Of a stretch of 64,000 nucleotides of DNA, positions 1-10,467 are shown piece after piece. How positions within the stretch are numbered: position 1 is the first letter of the stretch; each line of letters opens with the position of its first letter. The notes beneath the pieces were generated by a model. That model saw only the letters and a list, made by a program, of their open reading frames with translations, ran no database searches and had not been told where the DNA came from. Source of the DNA: Entoloma clypeatum (taxonomy: Eukaryota > Basidiomycota > Agaricomycetes > Agaricales > Entolomataceae); contig OY751491.1 in the NCBI GenBank assembly GCA_963565915.1, forward strand, positions 2,170,001-2,234,000, given 5' to 3'. Position numbers and translations under genes: made by a program.

Positions 1-538
1 ATCTGGCAAATGGGTTGGGCCAGAGGTGAGAAGAGGGTAGATGTTTTGCTCTGTGATCCTCATGGTGTGGAGTACTCCGGGACGATGCAGGGCCGCTTCA
101 AGTCGCTTTGGCGATCGTGTCGGTGTTTTTTGTGACCTCGTTCCCATTCATTCCGCTTTTCGAGACGGACAACGGCAACACTAACACCCCATGCCAGATG
201 TCCATCTTCTCATATTTAACATGAATCACAAGAACAAGACGCTACATGCATACGAACAAACTCGGACTCCCAGGGTAACGCCCATAGCACACTGGGGCCC
301 GAAACCCCAGGCTCGGAAGTGGCAACGATGGATCTGAGGGCAGGTATGTGCATGGCAAGGGAAAATCAACTTGAAGAATGCTTTGGAAATTCTCCATTCT
401 TATTCAAACGCCAGAAGTCGGCGCTGGGTTCGGAGACCTTCGCAGTCCACCCGGTACCGTCATTTGGCATAAAAGAAGGATGCTAAGGCGTTCGTCGCCT
501 GTTACCCCAGTCGATCGATATCAACAGACGATCCCGCT
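1..538. other. Upstream non-coding region of small secreted protein gene
   Basis: No convincing gene is seen. The stretch from about 264 to 420 is repeated in diverged form at about 1700-1880. The 100 or so bases before 539 resemble the bases before the paralogous gene at 23309. Confidence 0.5.
264..420 (+). repeat. Diverged direct repeat, copy 1
   Basis: Shares ordered blocks with 1700-1880: 'cccatagcaca', 'tcggaagtgg', 'gatggatctgagg', 'caggtatg' and 'aatgct.tggaaa'. It lies just upstream of the small secreted protein gene, so the second copy may be the leftover promoter region of a lost duplicate. The match is by eye. Confidence 0.6.
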
Positions 539-754
539 ATGCACTTCTCCCGTATTCTGATCCTTTCCATCCCTCTATGCGTTGTGAACACCTTCCCATT
601 GACGTCATCACTTCCGGCGGTATTGAAAGAGAAGTGCGCCAAACCGGGAGTTTCTTGCAAATATCTGGATCAGAGCATTAATAAATGCGTCTGGGGATGT
701 TGCTTCATCTCTGGGCCTGACCCCAAGCCGTTCTCGACTCGGAAGTGCAAGTGA
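539..754 (+). CDS. Small secreted cysteine-rich protein (copy 1)
   Basis: 71-residue protein starting MHFSRILILSIPLCVV, a typical short signal peptide. The mature part is about 50 residues with six cysteines in the order C-x6-C-x9-C-x3-CC-x14-C. The size, signal peptide and cysteine content fit a fungal small secreted protein, which may be an effector, antimicrobial or surface peptide; nothing points to a specific activity. A paralog at 23309-23485 has an almost identical signal peptide (MHFSRILI) but a strongly diverged mature region that also has six cysteines. A donor-like ATGGTGAGTCAC follows the stop codon in both copies, so a 3' UTR intron or an alternative C-terminus is possible. The first ATG of the frame after the upstream stop was chosen, and the paralog starts at the same place. 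No family name recognised. Confidence 0.65.
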   Translation: MHFSRILILSIPLCVVNTFPLTSSLPAVLKEKCAKPGVSCKYLDQSINKCVWGCCFISGPDPKPFSTRKCK

Positions 755-2639
755 TGGTGAGTCACCGTCTCATTTCCAATGATCTGCCGAGACTGCCGCT
801 GAACAGAGATGTATAGAAACACTAAAGCAGGCCCTTTGGCTCTCCATGGTCAATCCGGTGAGTACAACCCCATGATCGCGCACTGCTCACAACGGGCCAC
901 AAATTAATTATTGATTACTTACAGTAGTCTCGCATCGGTTTCGCGTATTCGGTTGCTCGTCTACTCTTGTCGTACTTCATTGAAGTTGTATCCAACTCGG
1001 AAATTATTCCTGGCACAGCAAAGAAGAGGGGTGATAAATGACCTACGTCTGGGCCTGCCACACGCTGCCACTACGTTCACGTCGACCATCATGGTGATAC
1101 AGAACGGTGTGAGACACGCTTTATTCTTCTTCGACGCAACTGCAAATTACTTCCGTCTTCCGTGTTCCATTCTTCGTGTTGGTGTCCAAGGTCTCATTGA
1201 AAAACACGATCGTTTCGACAGTGACCCCTCATACCTTTGGGTTATCTGGCTGCTGCAGGTCAGTAATCCCGTCGGCTTTAACTTAACTAATGCTTGTCAT
1301 ATTCGGCATCCACGAACAAACTCGGACAATTGTCCAACAATTGTTGTTTGTATCAGAGAAAGAGAACGAGGGCACTGTCGTCGTTGAAGGCGGCTACCAG
1401 TACGATCCTCTTGGATTTCAAGCCTGAGGTCCAGCGTCACCCGCTCCCATTCAAAAGACTGATGAAAGTAGAAATCCAAATAGGTCGTGTACCGCACATT
1501 CTTCCTCACGGACATTCCCTTCGTTTATTAGTTGTGAACCTCGTGCAAGACATTCAGGATCCCTGCCTTATTACGCGGAGTAAAAAAAAAAAAAAAACCT
1601 GGCCCGATGCACGCAAAATCATTGATAGGTCATAAGCACAAAATGATGAACGAACGCACTGCCATCGATATTTTCATTTTTCAGAAGATATGGGCAGGGA
1701 GCGGGAAGTGACACCCATAGCACAGAGGCCGAGACCCCGAGTACTTTTCGAAGCTCATCGGAAGTGGTAACGGTGGCTTTAATAGCAGGACGATGGATCT
1801 GAGGTCATCAGGTATGCAATGGTAAGAGAAAGTCGGATCGAAAAATGCTCTGGAAACTCGCCCACTTGATTTCTATCCCAGGAAGACTCCGGGCATCTGC
1901 GGCAATGCAAGAGCCTTCAGGGCCATTTTCTTGCACGAAAAAAAAAACCCCCTTGAGGATGCACCCGAAAGACGCCACTCTCAATACCCATGGGGGTGGG
2001 GTGGCAACTAAGTTAAGTACAAAGAACATCATTAACGATGAAACCCAAAAATCTAATTAGAGACCCAATCTCTCCGACAGGAACCCTTGCCAGTAATGGA
2101 AGCATCAGCACCTAGAACTAGAAAAAAAGAAAAGAAAAGGAGCCGAGTGTGCACTCCCGCATACAGCCATTCCTGGAAACCGGGTCCGGTCTCGGACGTC
2201 CGCTCCTGTTAAGACTCGGGGCCCAAGAAATCGTCGTATTCAGTCTGTGAGTTATTCAACTTAAGCCTAGCACAGAATTGGAAAGAACTCCCCACGGAGG
2301 CCGAGAACGATGGCCGCGGCCGTTTTCAGTGACAGCGTTTCCCTGAGAGGCGTCCCCTCCGCCCCCTTTGGCCTCAAGACGGGTGGATCGTCCATGCCGC
2401 AAGGGAGACCCGCATATCGCCAGCGACAGCTAAATCTGCACGTGCGGATGACAGTGAGACGAGAAGACCAGAGAGAGGTACCATCGACATGGCTGAGATG
2501 TAGATGATATGAATGTGGCATATATTGGAGCGCGCCAATCTATAGATAAACTCCTATAAATCGCACGTCAATGACATGGTCGTGGATATCCCAACGGCCT
2601 ACGCACCAGCCCCTCCTCCATTTGCATTGCTTATAACTC
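755..2639. other. Intergenic region with decayed duplicate sequence
   Basis: No gene could be supported. Around 1030-1060 it shares 'gacctacgtctggg' with the DNA downstream of the second secreted-protein gene (about 23810), so the 3' flanks of the two paralogs are related too. Position 1700-1880 is the second copy of the repeat at 264-420. An open frame at 2310-2507 (MAAAVFSDSVSLRG...) has no recognisable relative and is not called. Confidence 0.45.
1700..1880 (+). repeat. Diverged direct repeat, copy 2
   Basis: Second copy of the 264-420 sequence, with several short insertions. No intact secreted-protein gene follows it. It suggests an old tandem duplication whose second gene was lost. Confidence 0.6.
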
Positions 2640-5038
2640 CTACTTCTTAAAAAACCCACGCACTCTCGCCCTCCTCTTCTCCTTCGCCGCCATGTTCTCC
2701 CTCACCTCCCTCTCCACCTCCTCATCCGTCATTTTCCCCCCAATCAACGAATACCACACCACCGCCGACATCCCCAGAACCGCCGTCAGAACGCAGCTAA
2801 GGTATCCAAAAAAAGGGATCGACTTCCAGTCATTCATCGATCAAACGGAAAAACCCACCCGAACATCGCCCCGATCCCCTTCGGCCTCCACCCCAACACC
2901 TGGGGCCAGGGGCCTAAATGCAACCCCTTCAAATCCGTCGTCGAAAAGTGTCCCGCGGCATTACCCTCATATGGTTTCCCAAGTGCCTTACAGTGGTCAT
3001 ACATCACCCCGGGGACTAACCCCCTTCTCTCCTGCGCCTGCAGCGGCGCTTCGACAAGCTGCACCGCTAGCCCGGCTTCGAGGTGCCATTCGATGTGGCC
3101 TGTATCATCGAGAAAAGAAATTATTGTAAAGGGTACGAGGAAGGAGGGAGGGGAAACCCACAATGGAAAAACCACAACCCCGGGTTATCGGCCACGAACC
3201 TCAGCGTGGCGCTGGCCCCCGACGGAATTTGCACCGTGTCCCTCCTGATGGGGTTCTTCTGCCCCTCCACAAGGGGCGGGTTCAGGGTCACGTTCGAAGA
3301 CGTATAATCCTCCGCCCGGCCCACGATCTGGAATTTGTGTCCGTGCAAGTGGCTGTTGTGTATCCCCAACGAATCAGCTCAAAAACATCCCATTTGATAC
3401 TGAAAGTGGACCGTACAAAGGATGTTTCCCCGCGTCCCCATTCTTGACTACCAGATCCACGACCTCACCCTGCTGCAGCACGAAGCTCGTGGGGCCGTAC
3501 GCCCCCGAGACCGTCGCGTTTCCGCCGAGACTCAGCTCCGAGAACACGGCGGGCACGAGCGGGGGGTTGTACGTCACGCCGTTAAACATCGCGCGGTTCG
3601 TGCCGTCGTCCATCGTGGCGAACGTCACCTCGAGGTCGATTGTGCGCGTTGCGGGCGTCTGGGGCTCGGCGGCGACGGGGACGAGGGAGACGTCATCGAC
3701 GTCCTTGTATGTGGAAATGGGCCCGAGATTGGTGAGGGGGGCAGAGGTGTTGTAGGTGATGGAGGAGGTGATATCTGTGATGTGGGGAGTGAGCATGAGT
3801 GTGAGTGTGAACATGATGGGGAGGCAGCTTACTTGGGACGAGAGCGGGTGGGACTTTGTCGAACATGTCTGTGTCGAGGTTGGCGTGGATGGCCCAGTTG
3901 GAGGACGTATCGTTGCGTGCGGTGACGAGGATAGAGTACCGCTGGGCGGTGGTGATACTGATGAGATCGATCGGGCTTTCTTCCACGTCGGTCTAAGGAA
4001 GGATCGGTGAGCCGGGAATGTGGCGAGATAGCAAACGAACTGACGCCATCGACCTCGATTATGCGCATATCGTGGCCGTCGATCCAGAAATAGAACATGG
4101 AGAAGGCGGAGGTGTTGACGACGCGAAGGCGGTAGGTCTTGCCGGGCACGAAGGGCAACGTGGCATTCTCGTTGAAGCCGGTTTTTGATGTAGGTGGAGA
4201 AGATGATTTGCCTGGGATCGGGCCGAGATAGGACGCGTTCTGGGCAAAGTATATCAGGGCGGAGTCTGTGAAGAGGAGACCATGAGGGGTGTGTGCCATG
4301 TGGCAAGCGAGGAAGAAGCCTCTGACCAGGGACGGGTTCTGCACCGCCGGGGTTGGAGATGCTGATGAATTGTTTGAGAAGGTTAGCCTGCTGCTCGTGG
4401 TACCAATCGCCAAGGATGACGGTGAACTCTTCGTCGTAGGAGTGGACTTCTTTCTGCGGATGGAGAAGGAGCGGTGCGCGGAGACCGTCGACGTATTGAC
4501 CCTGGGTTGTTGGTCAGCAAATGGTTGATGTGGTACTGTAACCTACATACGGATGCGTGGGCGTGGACCCAGTAGGTGCCCCACTGACCAGATGAGTTTA
4601 TAGGAACGACATAGTCAAATTGGCCGCCTGGAGGAACACCGCTAATAACGGGAGATGAGTCACTTGCAGCCATAGGAAGGGCTTTGGATACCATTCGGAG
4701 ACACCGATAGCGCCGTCCATCCAGGAGGTGGCGTTGAAGAACATGCCATGATGGTGGAGTGTTGCCGGGTCATCGACGCTGTTTGTGAGGTGGACGACAA
4801 GGGAATCGGTGGTGTTGATGTCCACCGGAGGCGGTCTATACAGCCATCTATCCTTCGATGCACAACGACAGACATGATGTGATACTTACGGCCAGGTGCC
4901 ATTGACGCCTACTGCGCGGCGAGGAAAGAGACCATCGGGGTTGGCGTTGTCGACATAGGTGATATTCCACCAGATTTCTTTGACGCCGGCGAGGGCTTGT
5001 GTTACAAGGGAGAGGAGGAGGAAAAGGAGGGGAAGCAT
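2640..5038 (-). CDS. FET3: Fet3-type multicopper ferroxidase
   Basis: Plasma-membrane multicopper oxidase that would oxidise Fe(II) to Fe(III) for import by the adjacent permease. The start at 5038 gives a signal peptide (MLPLLFLLLSLVTQALAG). Copper motifs occur in order: LHHHGMF, TYWVHAHAS, HPFHLHGHKFQ and WFFHC-HIEWHLEAGL; the last is split by an intron near 3120-3178. A short intron near 2800-2863 then joins MFG to the C-terminal membrane segment CVLTAVLGMSAVVWYSLIGG, followed by a basic tail ending RGFFKK at the stop. The C-terminal anchor and divergent pairing with FTR1 separate it from secreted laccases. About eight introns are needed. Oddity: the residue matching yeast Fet3p Glu185 (GQYEDG) is Val here (GQYVDG). 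Exact exon ends are inferred. Confidence 0.92.
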
Positions 5039-5116
5039 GAGGACGCGTGTTGAGATGGGCGGACATGGTCTTTAAGATTTAAGAGTGCCAAGGGAGGTTG
5101 CTGACAGCGTGAGATC

Positions 5117-5125
5117 TTATCAGAT
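5117..5125 (-). promoter_or_regulatory. Iron-GATA site 1 (ATCTGATAA)
   Basis: TTATCAGAT on the plus strand; a perfect ATCWGATAA on the minus strand. Confidence 0.75.
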
Positions 5126-5134
5126 GCCGTTGCA

Positions 5135-5143
5135 ATCTGATAA
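5135..5143 (+). promoter_or_regulatory. Iron-GATA site 2 (ATCTGATAA)
   Basis: Perfect ATCTGATAA on the plus strand, starting 18 bases after site 1 starts. Confidence 0.75.
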
Positions 5144-5154
5144 CGCATGGGTCC

Positions 5155-5163
5155 TTATCAGAT
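5155..5163 (-). promoter_or_regulatory. Iron-GATA site 3 (ATCTGATAA)
   Basis: TTATCAGAT on the plus strand, starting 20 bases after site 2 starts. The near two-helical-turn spacing could allow cooperative binding; this is inference. Confidence 0.75.
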
Positions 5164-5234
5164 GACAGATCTTCTGATTCCACCCTCAGTTACTTAAATT
5201 CTGCTGCCATGCCTTCCCCTCCATTCAACCCCCC

Positions 5235-6699
5235 ATGGCCCGCAACCTCTTCTCCGTTCCCATCTTCTTCATCCTCTTCCGCGAGACCCTCGAGGCCGCC
5301 ATCATCATCTCCGTTCTCCTAGGTCTCGCAGAGCAGATCGTCCATGATGACTCTCACTCCGTCACCCAGACAAACGTCGAAGAGCAACCGTCGGACCCAG
5401 AAGACGGGCAGGTCCAGCGCCGCCTTCTCCTCCGCAAGTTGCGCATACAGGTACAACCCCCAGTCACCGCACCCAACGAATACCCAATCTTTTCATCCCC
5501 AGATTTTTGCAGGCGGCGCTCTAGGTCTCTTCGTCGCTCTCGCCATCGGCGCCGGGTGCGGTCAACTTTGCGCGTAATTCGCGCGGCTGCTAAATTATCG
5601 AGTAACAGCTTCATCGCCGTCTGGTTCACAAAAGCCTCCGATCTCTGGGCAAAATCAGAGGCTCTCTGGGAAGGTAAACTCCCGCATCCTTGGCCGTTAC
5701 ACTTCTACTCACCTCCAACTAGCCATATTTCAGCTAATTGCTTCCCTCATGATCCTCGTCATGGGCGTCACCATGTTGAAAATGGACAGAGGTACATATT
5801 GTCCAGCACCAGACTACATACAACCTGACTCATCCCCTCACAGCCAAAGCCAAATGGCGCGTCAAGCTCGAGTGCGCCTTCAGCGGAAAGGGCAAGTACC
5901 CACCCTTTCATCCCCCCACTATCATCTGAAAACAGAAACCTCGCACAGACGTCGACGGCCGCACCAAAACCGGAAAATGGGTCCTCTTCGTCCTCCCCTT
6001 CATCACCGTCCTCCGCGAAGGCCTTGAAGCCGTCATCTTCGTCGGCGGCGTCTCCCTCGGCCAACCCGCAACCTCCATCCCCATCGCCGCCATCTGCGGC
6101 CTCGTCGCCGGCCTCATATGCGGCTTCTTCATCTACCAATTTGCCAGCCGGAGCGGTACGGTTTCTTCCCTCCCCCATCAACCCTATCTTGACACTGGTA
6201 TGACCCAGCATTGACGATCTTCCTCGTCGTCATGACCAACTTCCTCCTCCTCATCGGCGCCGGCCTCTTCAGCCGCGCCATCGGCGCCTTTGAAGAACAC
6301 GCCTTCAACGTCCTCCTCGGCGCCGACGTCGACGACTCCAGCGGAGACGGCCCCGGCTCCTACCGCGTCCAGGGCAACGTCTGGCACCTCCCCTGTTGCA
6401 ACCCCGAGAACAACTTTGGTGCGCAGGGATGGAAGATTTTCGCTGCCCTTTTTGGATGGACGAACAGCGCGACGTTGGGGACCGCCCTCGGTTATGTGTT
6501 TTACTGGCTCGTCGTCATCGCTGTCTTGGTGCACATGAAGTTCAAAGAGGTACATAGAATAATGAATAAAAATCTGTACAACTTCTGACCCTCTCATTTT
6601 ACCCAGGGCCGAACAACGCTCTTGGGACGCCACTCTGCAGCTGGTATCCGCCGCCAAGAAGCACGCCATGATGACTCAAAGGAGCATTTGGAAAAGTAG
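5235..6699 (+). CDS. FTR1: High-affinity iron permease Ftr1
   Basis: Plasma-membrane permease that takes up the Fe(III) made by the ferroxidase. Translation starts MARNLFSVPIFFILF and carries the first REXXE iron-binding motif as RETLEA in the first membrane segment. The second is REGLEA within the segment read from about 5980 (LPFITVLREGLEAVIFVGG). Further hydrophobic segments include IPIAAICGLVAGLICGFF, FLVVMTNFLLLIGAGLF and LGYVFYWLVVIAVLVHMKF, matching the seven-span Ftr1/EfeU layout. The exons are separated by several short introns, and the last joins KFKE to GRTTLLGRH and ends with TAG at 6697. The tail is short and hydrophilic. It is co-regulated with FET3 from the shared promoter. Confidence 0.93.
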
Positions 6700-6941
6700 T
6701 AGGGGATTTGCAAAGAAGGAAAAAAGGACGTGGTTACATACCTCAAGGAGTAATTGCGAAGAGCATGCGGCCCAAGAGACTCCAACACGGCCTAGTACTG
6801 ACCTAGAGGGATACATATACGGATAACGATGTTACAGTCAAAGAAGTGCATCTTATTTTGTATACTATGGCTACAACGAGGCGATGTAAGAGCTACATAT
6901 AGATCATACAACTATACATGTACATTTCAAGCGATGCACAA

Positions 6942-9900
6942 TCACACCGACAGATCAAGCCGAAAGAGACAATACAACAGCGTCGGCGTCTTGCACACAG
7001 GGCAGTGCGACGTTTTCATGACTTCTTGCGTGATGCACCTAAATAAATATAAGAAGAAGAAAACATCAACATCGCGGAGTTATAATACCAAGGGACGGAA
7101 CAGACGTACCCGTAACAAAAGATATGCCCACACATCGTAGCTGTCAGATCCACGCATGGCTGGCACCGACATATCCGACAATGCAGGCGCTGAGTCAAAG
7201 CGATCGAACGAGGTCCAGCCTGGGATGTGATGATGGGTGTGCCAGGAGCGGTCACGACGACAACGTCGGATCCAATCGATTCCTCTTCTTCCTCTTCCTC
7301 TTCCTCTTCTTCTTCTTCTCCCTTCTTATCTTCGTTCTTATCTCCACCCGGACGGTGTTCCTGTGCCGGCGATACATCCTCGCTCGGCACAGCACCGCCT
7401 TCCTTGACCTTCCCGCTATCTGCGGCGAAAACACCCAACCTATCAAACGGGCCCGCGGGCACAACAGGAGAGCCTCTCAAAGCCCCATCTGTATCAGAAA
7501 GGGGACTGTCCAGCGGTAACACGACCGACATGATATCCTCCTCCTCTTCCTCCTGACCCCCGCCTCCCTGGGTCCCCCCCACCTGTCCCTCTGACGTCGT
7601 CCGCGCCTCAACCGCACTCGTCGACGACTCCGAAGCCGCTGCCATCTCTGTCTCTGTCTCCGGCAACTGCGTCTCCAGCGCGAGGCCGACGGACGTTTCA
7701 GGTGTCCCGAACTCCGAAGTGCGTGCAGGGGAGACCCCCGCTGGTTCCTCTTCTTCTTCTTCCGCATCTCGCTCGTGTCCCGGTTTTCGGTCATGTACAA
7801 GAGGTCCTTCTCCGCCCTCTTGCGAGCCCTCGATCTCGATCTCAACCTCGAGCTGCGAAGAGGGTCCAGCCATGGGCGTCGAGGCAAGCGGAGACAGCGA
7901 TGGCAGTGGAGCAAGGCCGAAGGGGGAGAAAACTTCGGGTGAGCGGGAGCCTGAGCGACTTGAGCTGGATCCCGATGCCGAATCATCCCTAGAGTCCTGA
8001 ATCAGTCATTCTGATGACGAAAACGAAATAGGGTGTGGTACACACGTTGGAGCATCGATATTCAATACAGGTGGAGCGGGACGCAGCGGTGGTTCGGCTT
8101 GTGAGGGCGACATGTTGTATTCAGGGTGTTGTACCTCTTCTGCACGCTGAGAGATAGAATCATGATCAACAACATCTCTCCTGATGATACGGTATGACAA
8201 GCTCACCATCCTTATTTTATCGTCCCAAACTTCCGAGGGTACACCTTCAAGAGGGGAAGTGGTAAGAGGGCCACCAGCGGACGTGAAAGAATCTGGTTCG
8301 TTTTGAAGAGAAAGAGGGCTATCAGAACCACCGACCGGTGGTTCCTCGACTTTCGCCGTTTCTTTTAGCCTATCCGCCAGCTCCCTGCGCCAGTTGTCGT
8401 CCAGCCGCCCAGGCCCGTTCCGTGTTGCAATCGTTCCAACAGGAAGCTTGCTGTTGATGTTGTTGATGTTGCCGGATCCAATTGGGAAGCTAGAATCAAA
8501 GTGGGTCAATAACCACATCCACTGGATAGAAAAGGATCTACCGCGATGCAGGCGACAATTGTGAGAATGGGCTGCTGCTGCTACCGACGGTCGACCGGCG
8601 AGCGCGCCAACTCAGCTGCCGCTCGATAGGCGACGGTGCGTCTACAGGTGTTGATATTGTCTGGTACCAGGGAAGACAGTCAGATAAATTCGGGACAGAA
8701 AAACACAGGCTCACATCCCAACTACCACCGCGAAGATGTCGAGTGTTTAGAGAGCTCGTGCTCGTGGGAGGTGAAAATCGGCTGCCAGCAGAAGAGCGTG
8801 GGGCTGAAGAATCAGAGCTGGTATACGTTGAACAAGAGTCCTATTCCTTCGATCAGTACTTATAGGGTGCAGGGTATATGGACGCATACATCTTTGCTGT
8901 GGTTGGTAGAAATCGCCCCTACAGGAGGCGGGGGGTAGTACGCCTTCTTGACCCAACTGGAACTTGACAGACGCACACCGGGTGCCTGGACATTCTTCAC
9001 GAACGCGTCAGATCATCCAGGAAAACAAAGTCTGTCCTACCTCTTGAGCGGCCCAAGCTTGTTCGGCCCCCTTCCCAGGAGGAGGGAGGGATGAAGATTG
9101 GAAGAACGGAGTCTGGACTTCCATGATAGGCGAAGCATACTTGGCGGGTAAAGTCATGATCGGGGATATCGCAGCTTCTTCCCCGCCAGAAACGGAAGAA
9201 GAAGTGAGTTCCTATGTAGCAGGAATAAATGTGACATAGAACAACAGCAGTCTCACTTGAAGGAAAGCCCAATTTACCTGGATTCGCCGCACAGGAAAAC
9301 TGAGGGGCGAAAAGACGTGGTCTGAACCATAATCGTCGAAATCCGGTTGAATATGAAGAAGAGATGAATGTGTATCCATGTGCTGGTTTCAGGGATGAGT
9401 TGGTTGGGTTGGGAGGAGAGATGATAACTTCGAACCGAGCGGTATTCTTGGTCGTCTTTGAGCCCACGACGGCAGATGACGCATTCCGGGTGGTTCAAGG
9501 ACGCAAAGTAGTGGTTTTGTAGAGAATCCTCGGTCTCAAATTCGCGTTCGCAAGGAATGCATTGCAGTTTAGGATGAGCCAATCTTTCATGCTGTTGCGC
9601 GTCAGTGGCGACAAGCGAAATATGGGAGGGATATCAAGGACCTCAAGTAGGGAAACTTTGTCTTTGAACCCACGTTCGCAGTTTTTGCATGTGGGGTGAG
9701 AAGACGACTGAAGATAATGGTCGTCGAGCGAATCGTGGTACACCATCATTCCGCCGCACGTGTTGCACGGGACGCGGGGGTGTGCAGTCCGATGATGCTG
9801 CGGCAAGGAATGGCATTGAGGCGACGACGAAAAAAGGACGAAAGATTCTCACTTCGTCGCGGTCCGTGATGTCTTTAAAACCCCGTCCGCACTTGGAGCA

Positions 9901-10206
9901 GTTCGGGTGAGCTGCGGAGCCGCGATAGTGCTCCTCCAGGGCTAAAAGGGACGAATAATTGCGTTTGCAGGCAGAGCAGGTGAAAGTGGGGGCGTGCTTT
10001 GCGGCCATATGCTACCAGGGAGAAGGCTCAGTGAACTAAACCAAGAACAAGACCTGGGCACGGACTGCATCACAAGCGGCCTGGCTTATAAAACGGCGAT
10101 CGCAAGCAGCACACGAAGGATGCTCCACGCTAGAGCTGGCGATGTGCTGTTGCAAGGCCTCCCTGTTGAGGAAGAGCCTGCTGCAATGCAGACACTCTGC
10201 TGGCAT
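6942..10206 (-). CDS. Large zinc-finger / RING protein (possible E3 ligase)
   Basis: One gene is proposed from ATG at 10206 to TGA at 6942, joined through about ten introns. The N-terminus has four related modules of about 45 residues, one per exon, each with a C-x2-C, a conserved L..H, then HPxCxxCxRGFKD (for example HPNCSKCGRGFKD and HPTCKNCERGFKD). The middle is long, disordered and rich in Ser and Pro, with a run of at least ten Glu near 7300. The C-terminus is a RING finger: LHCRICRCQPC, TMCGHIFC, then after an intron TSHCPVCKTPTLLYC. A RING suggests ubiquitin ligase activity. Joins checked by frame include GGSWD to TISTPVDAP near 8640-8710. The alternative is two genes split around 8900-9100. 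Confidence 0.6.
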
Positions 10207-10467
10207 CGAGGACGAAGGAGTGCGGACGAAAAGATAACGATGACGGCGAGGCGGGTTTATAGCGCCCTGCTGTCAAGGAGTGACTCATAACACGAGACAG
10301 ACATGAGGCGAGAGGTAAGTGCAACGCGCCCTCGTGACTTGCCACGTGATCCGACGCGACTTGAAGTTGAACTCATGTCGCTCATCTCGCGACACCTTGC
10401 CTCACCTCCCCGTAGAACCAACCTCAACAGGATGTTCTCCCTTGATACAGCCAGTCAAAGGCGTACC

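Larger units (their letters stand above)
5039..5234. promoter_or_regulatory. Shared divergent FET3-FTR1 promoter
   Basis: 196 bases separate the two start codons, so both genes are transcribed outward from one control region. It holds three copies of ATCTGATAA (both orientations) within 47 bases. ATCWGATAA is the known site of fungal iron-responsive GATA repressors (Urbs1/SreA/Sre1 type), which shut off iron uptake when iron is plentiful. That such a factor acts here is inferred. Confidence 0.8.

Noticed and set aside
2310..2507. Plus-strand frame MAAAVFSDSVSLRG
   Set aside because: No signal, domain or homology pattern, and the opposite strand is equally open.
5768..6211. Acidic minus-strand frame
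   Set aside because: It is antisense to FTR1 exons with high GC codon use.
7227..7556. Ser-rich plus-strand frame
   Set aside because: It is the complement of the poly-Glu coding tract in the zinc-finger/RING gene.
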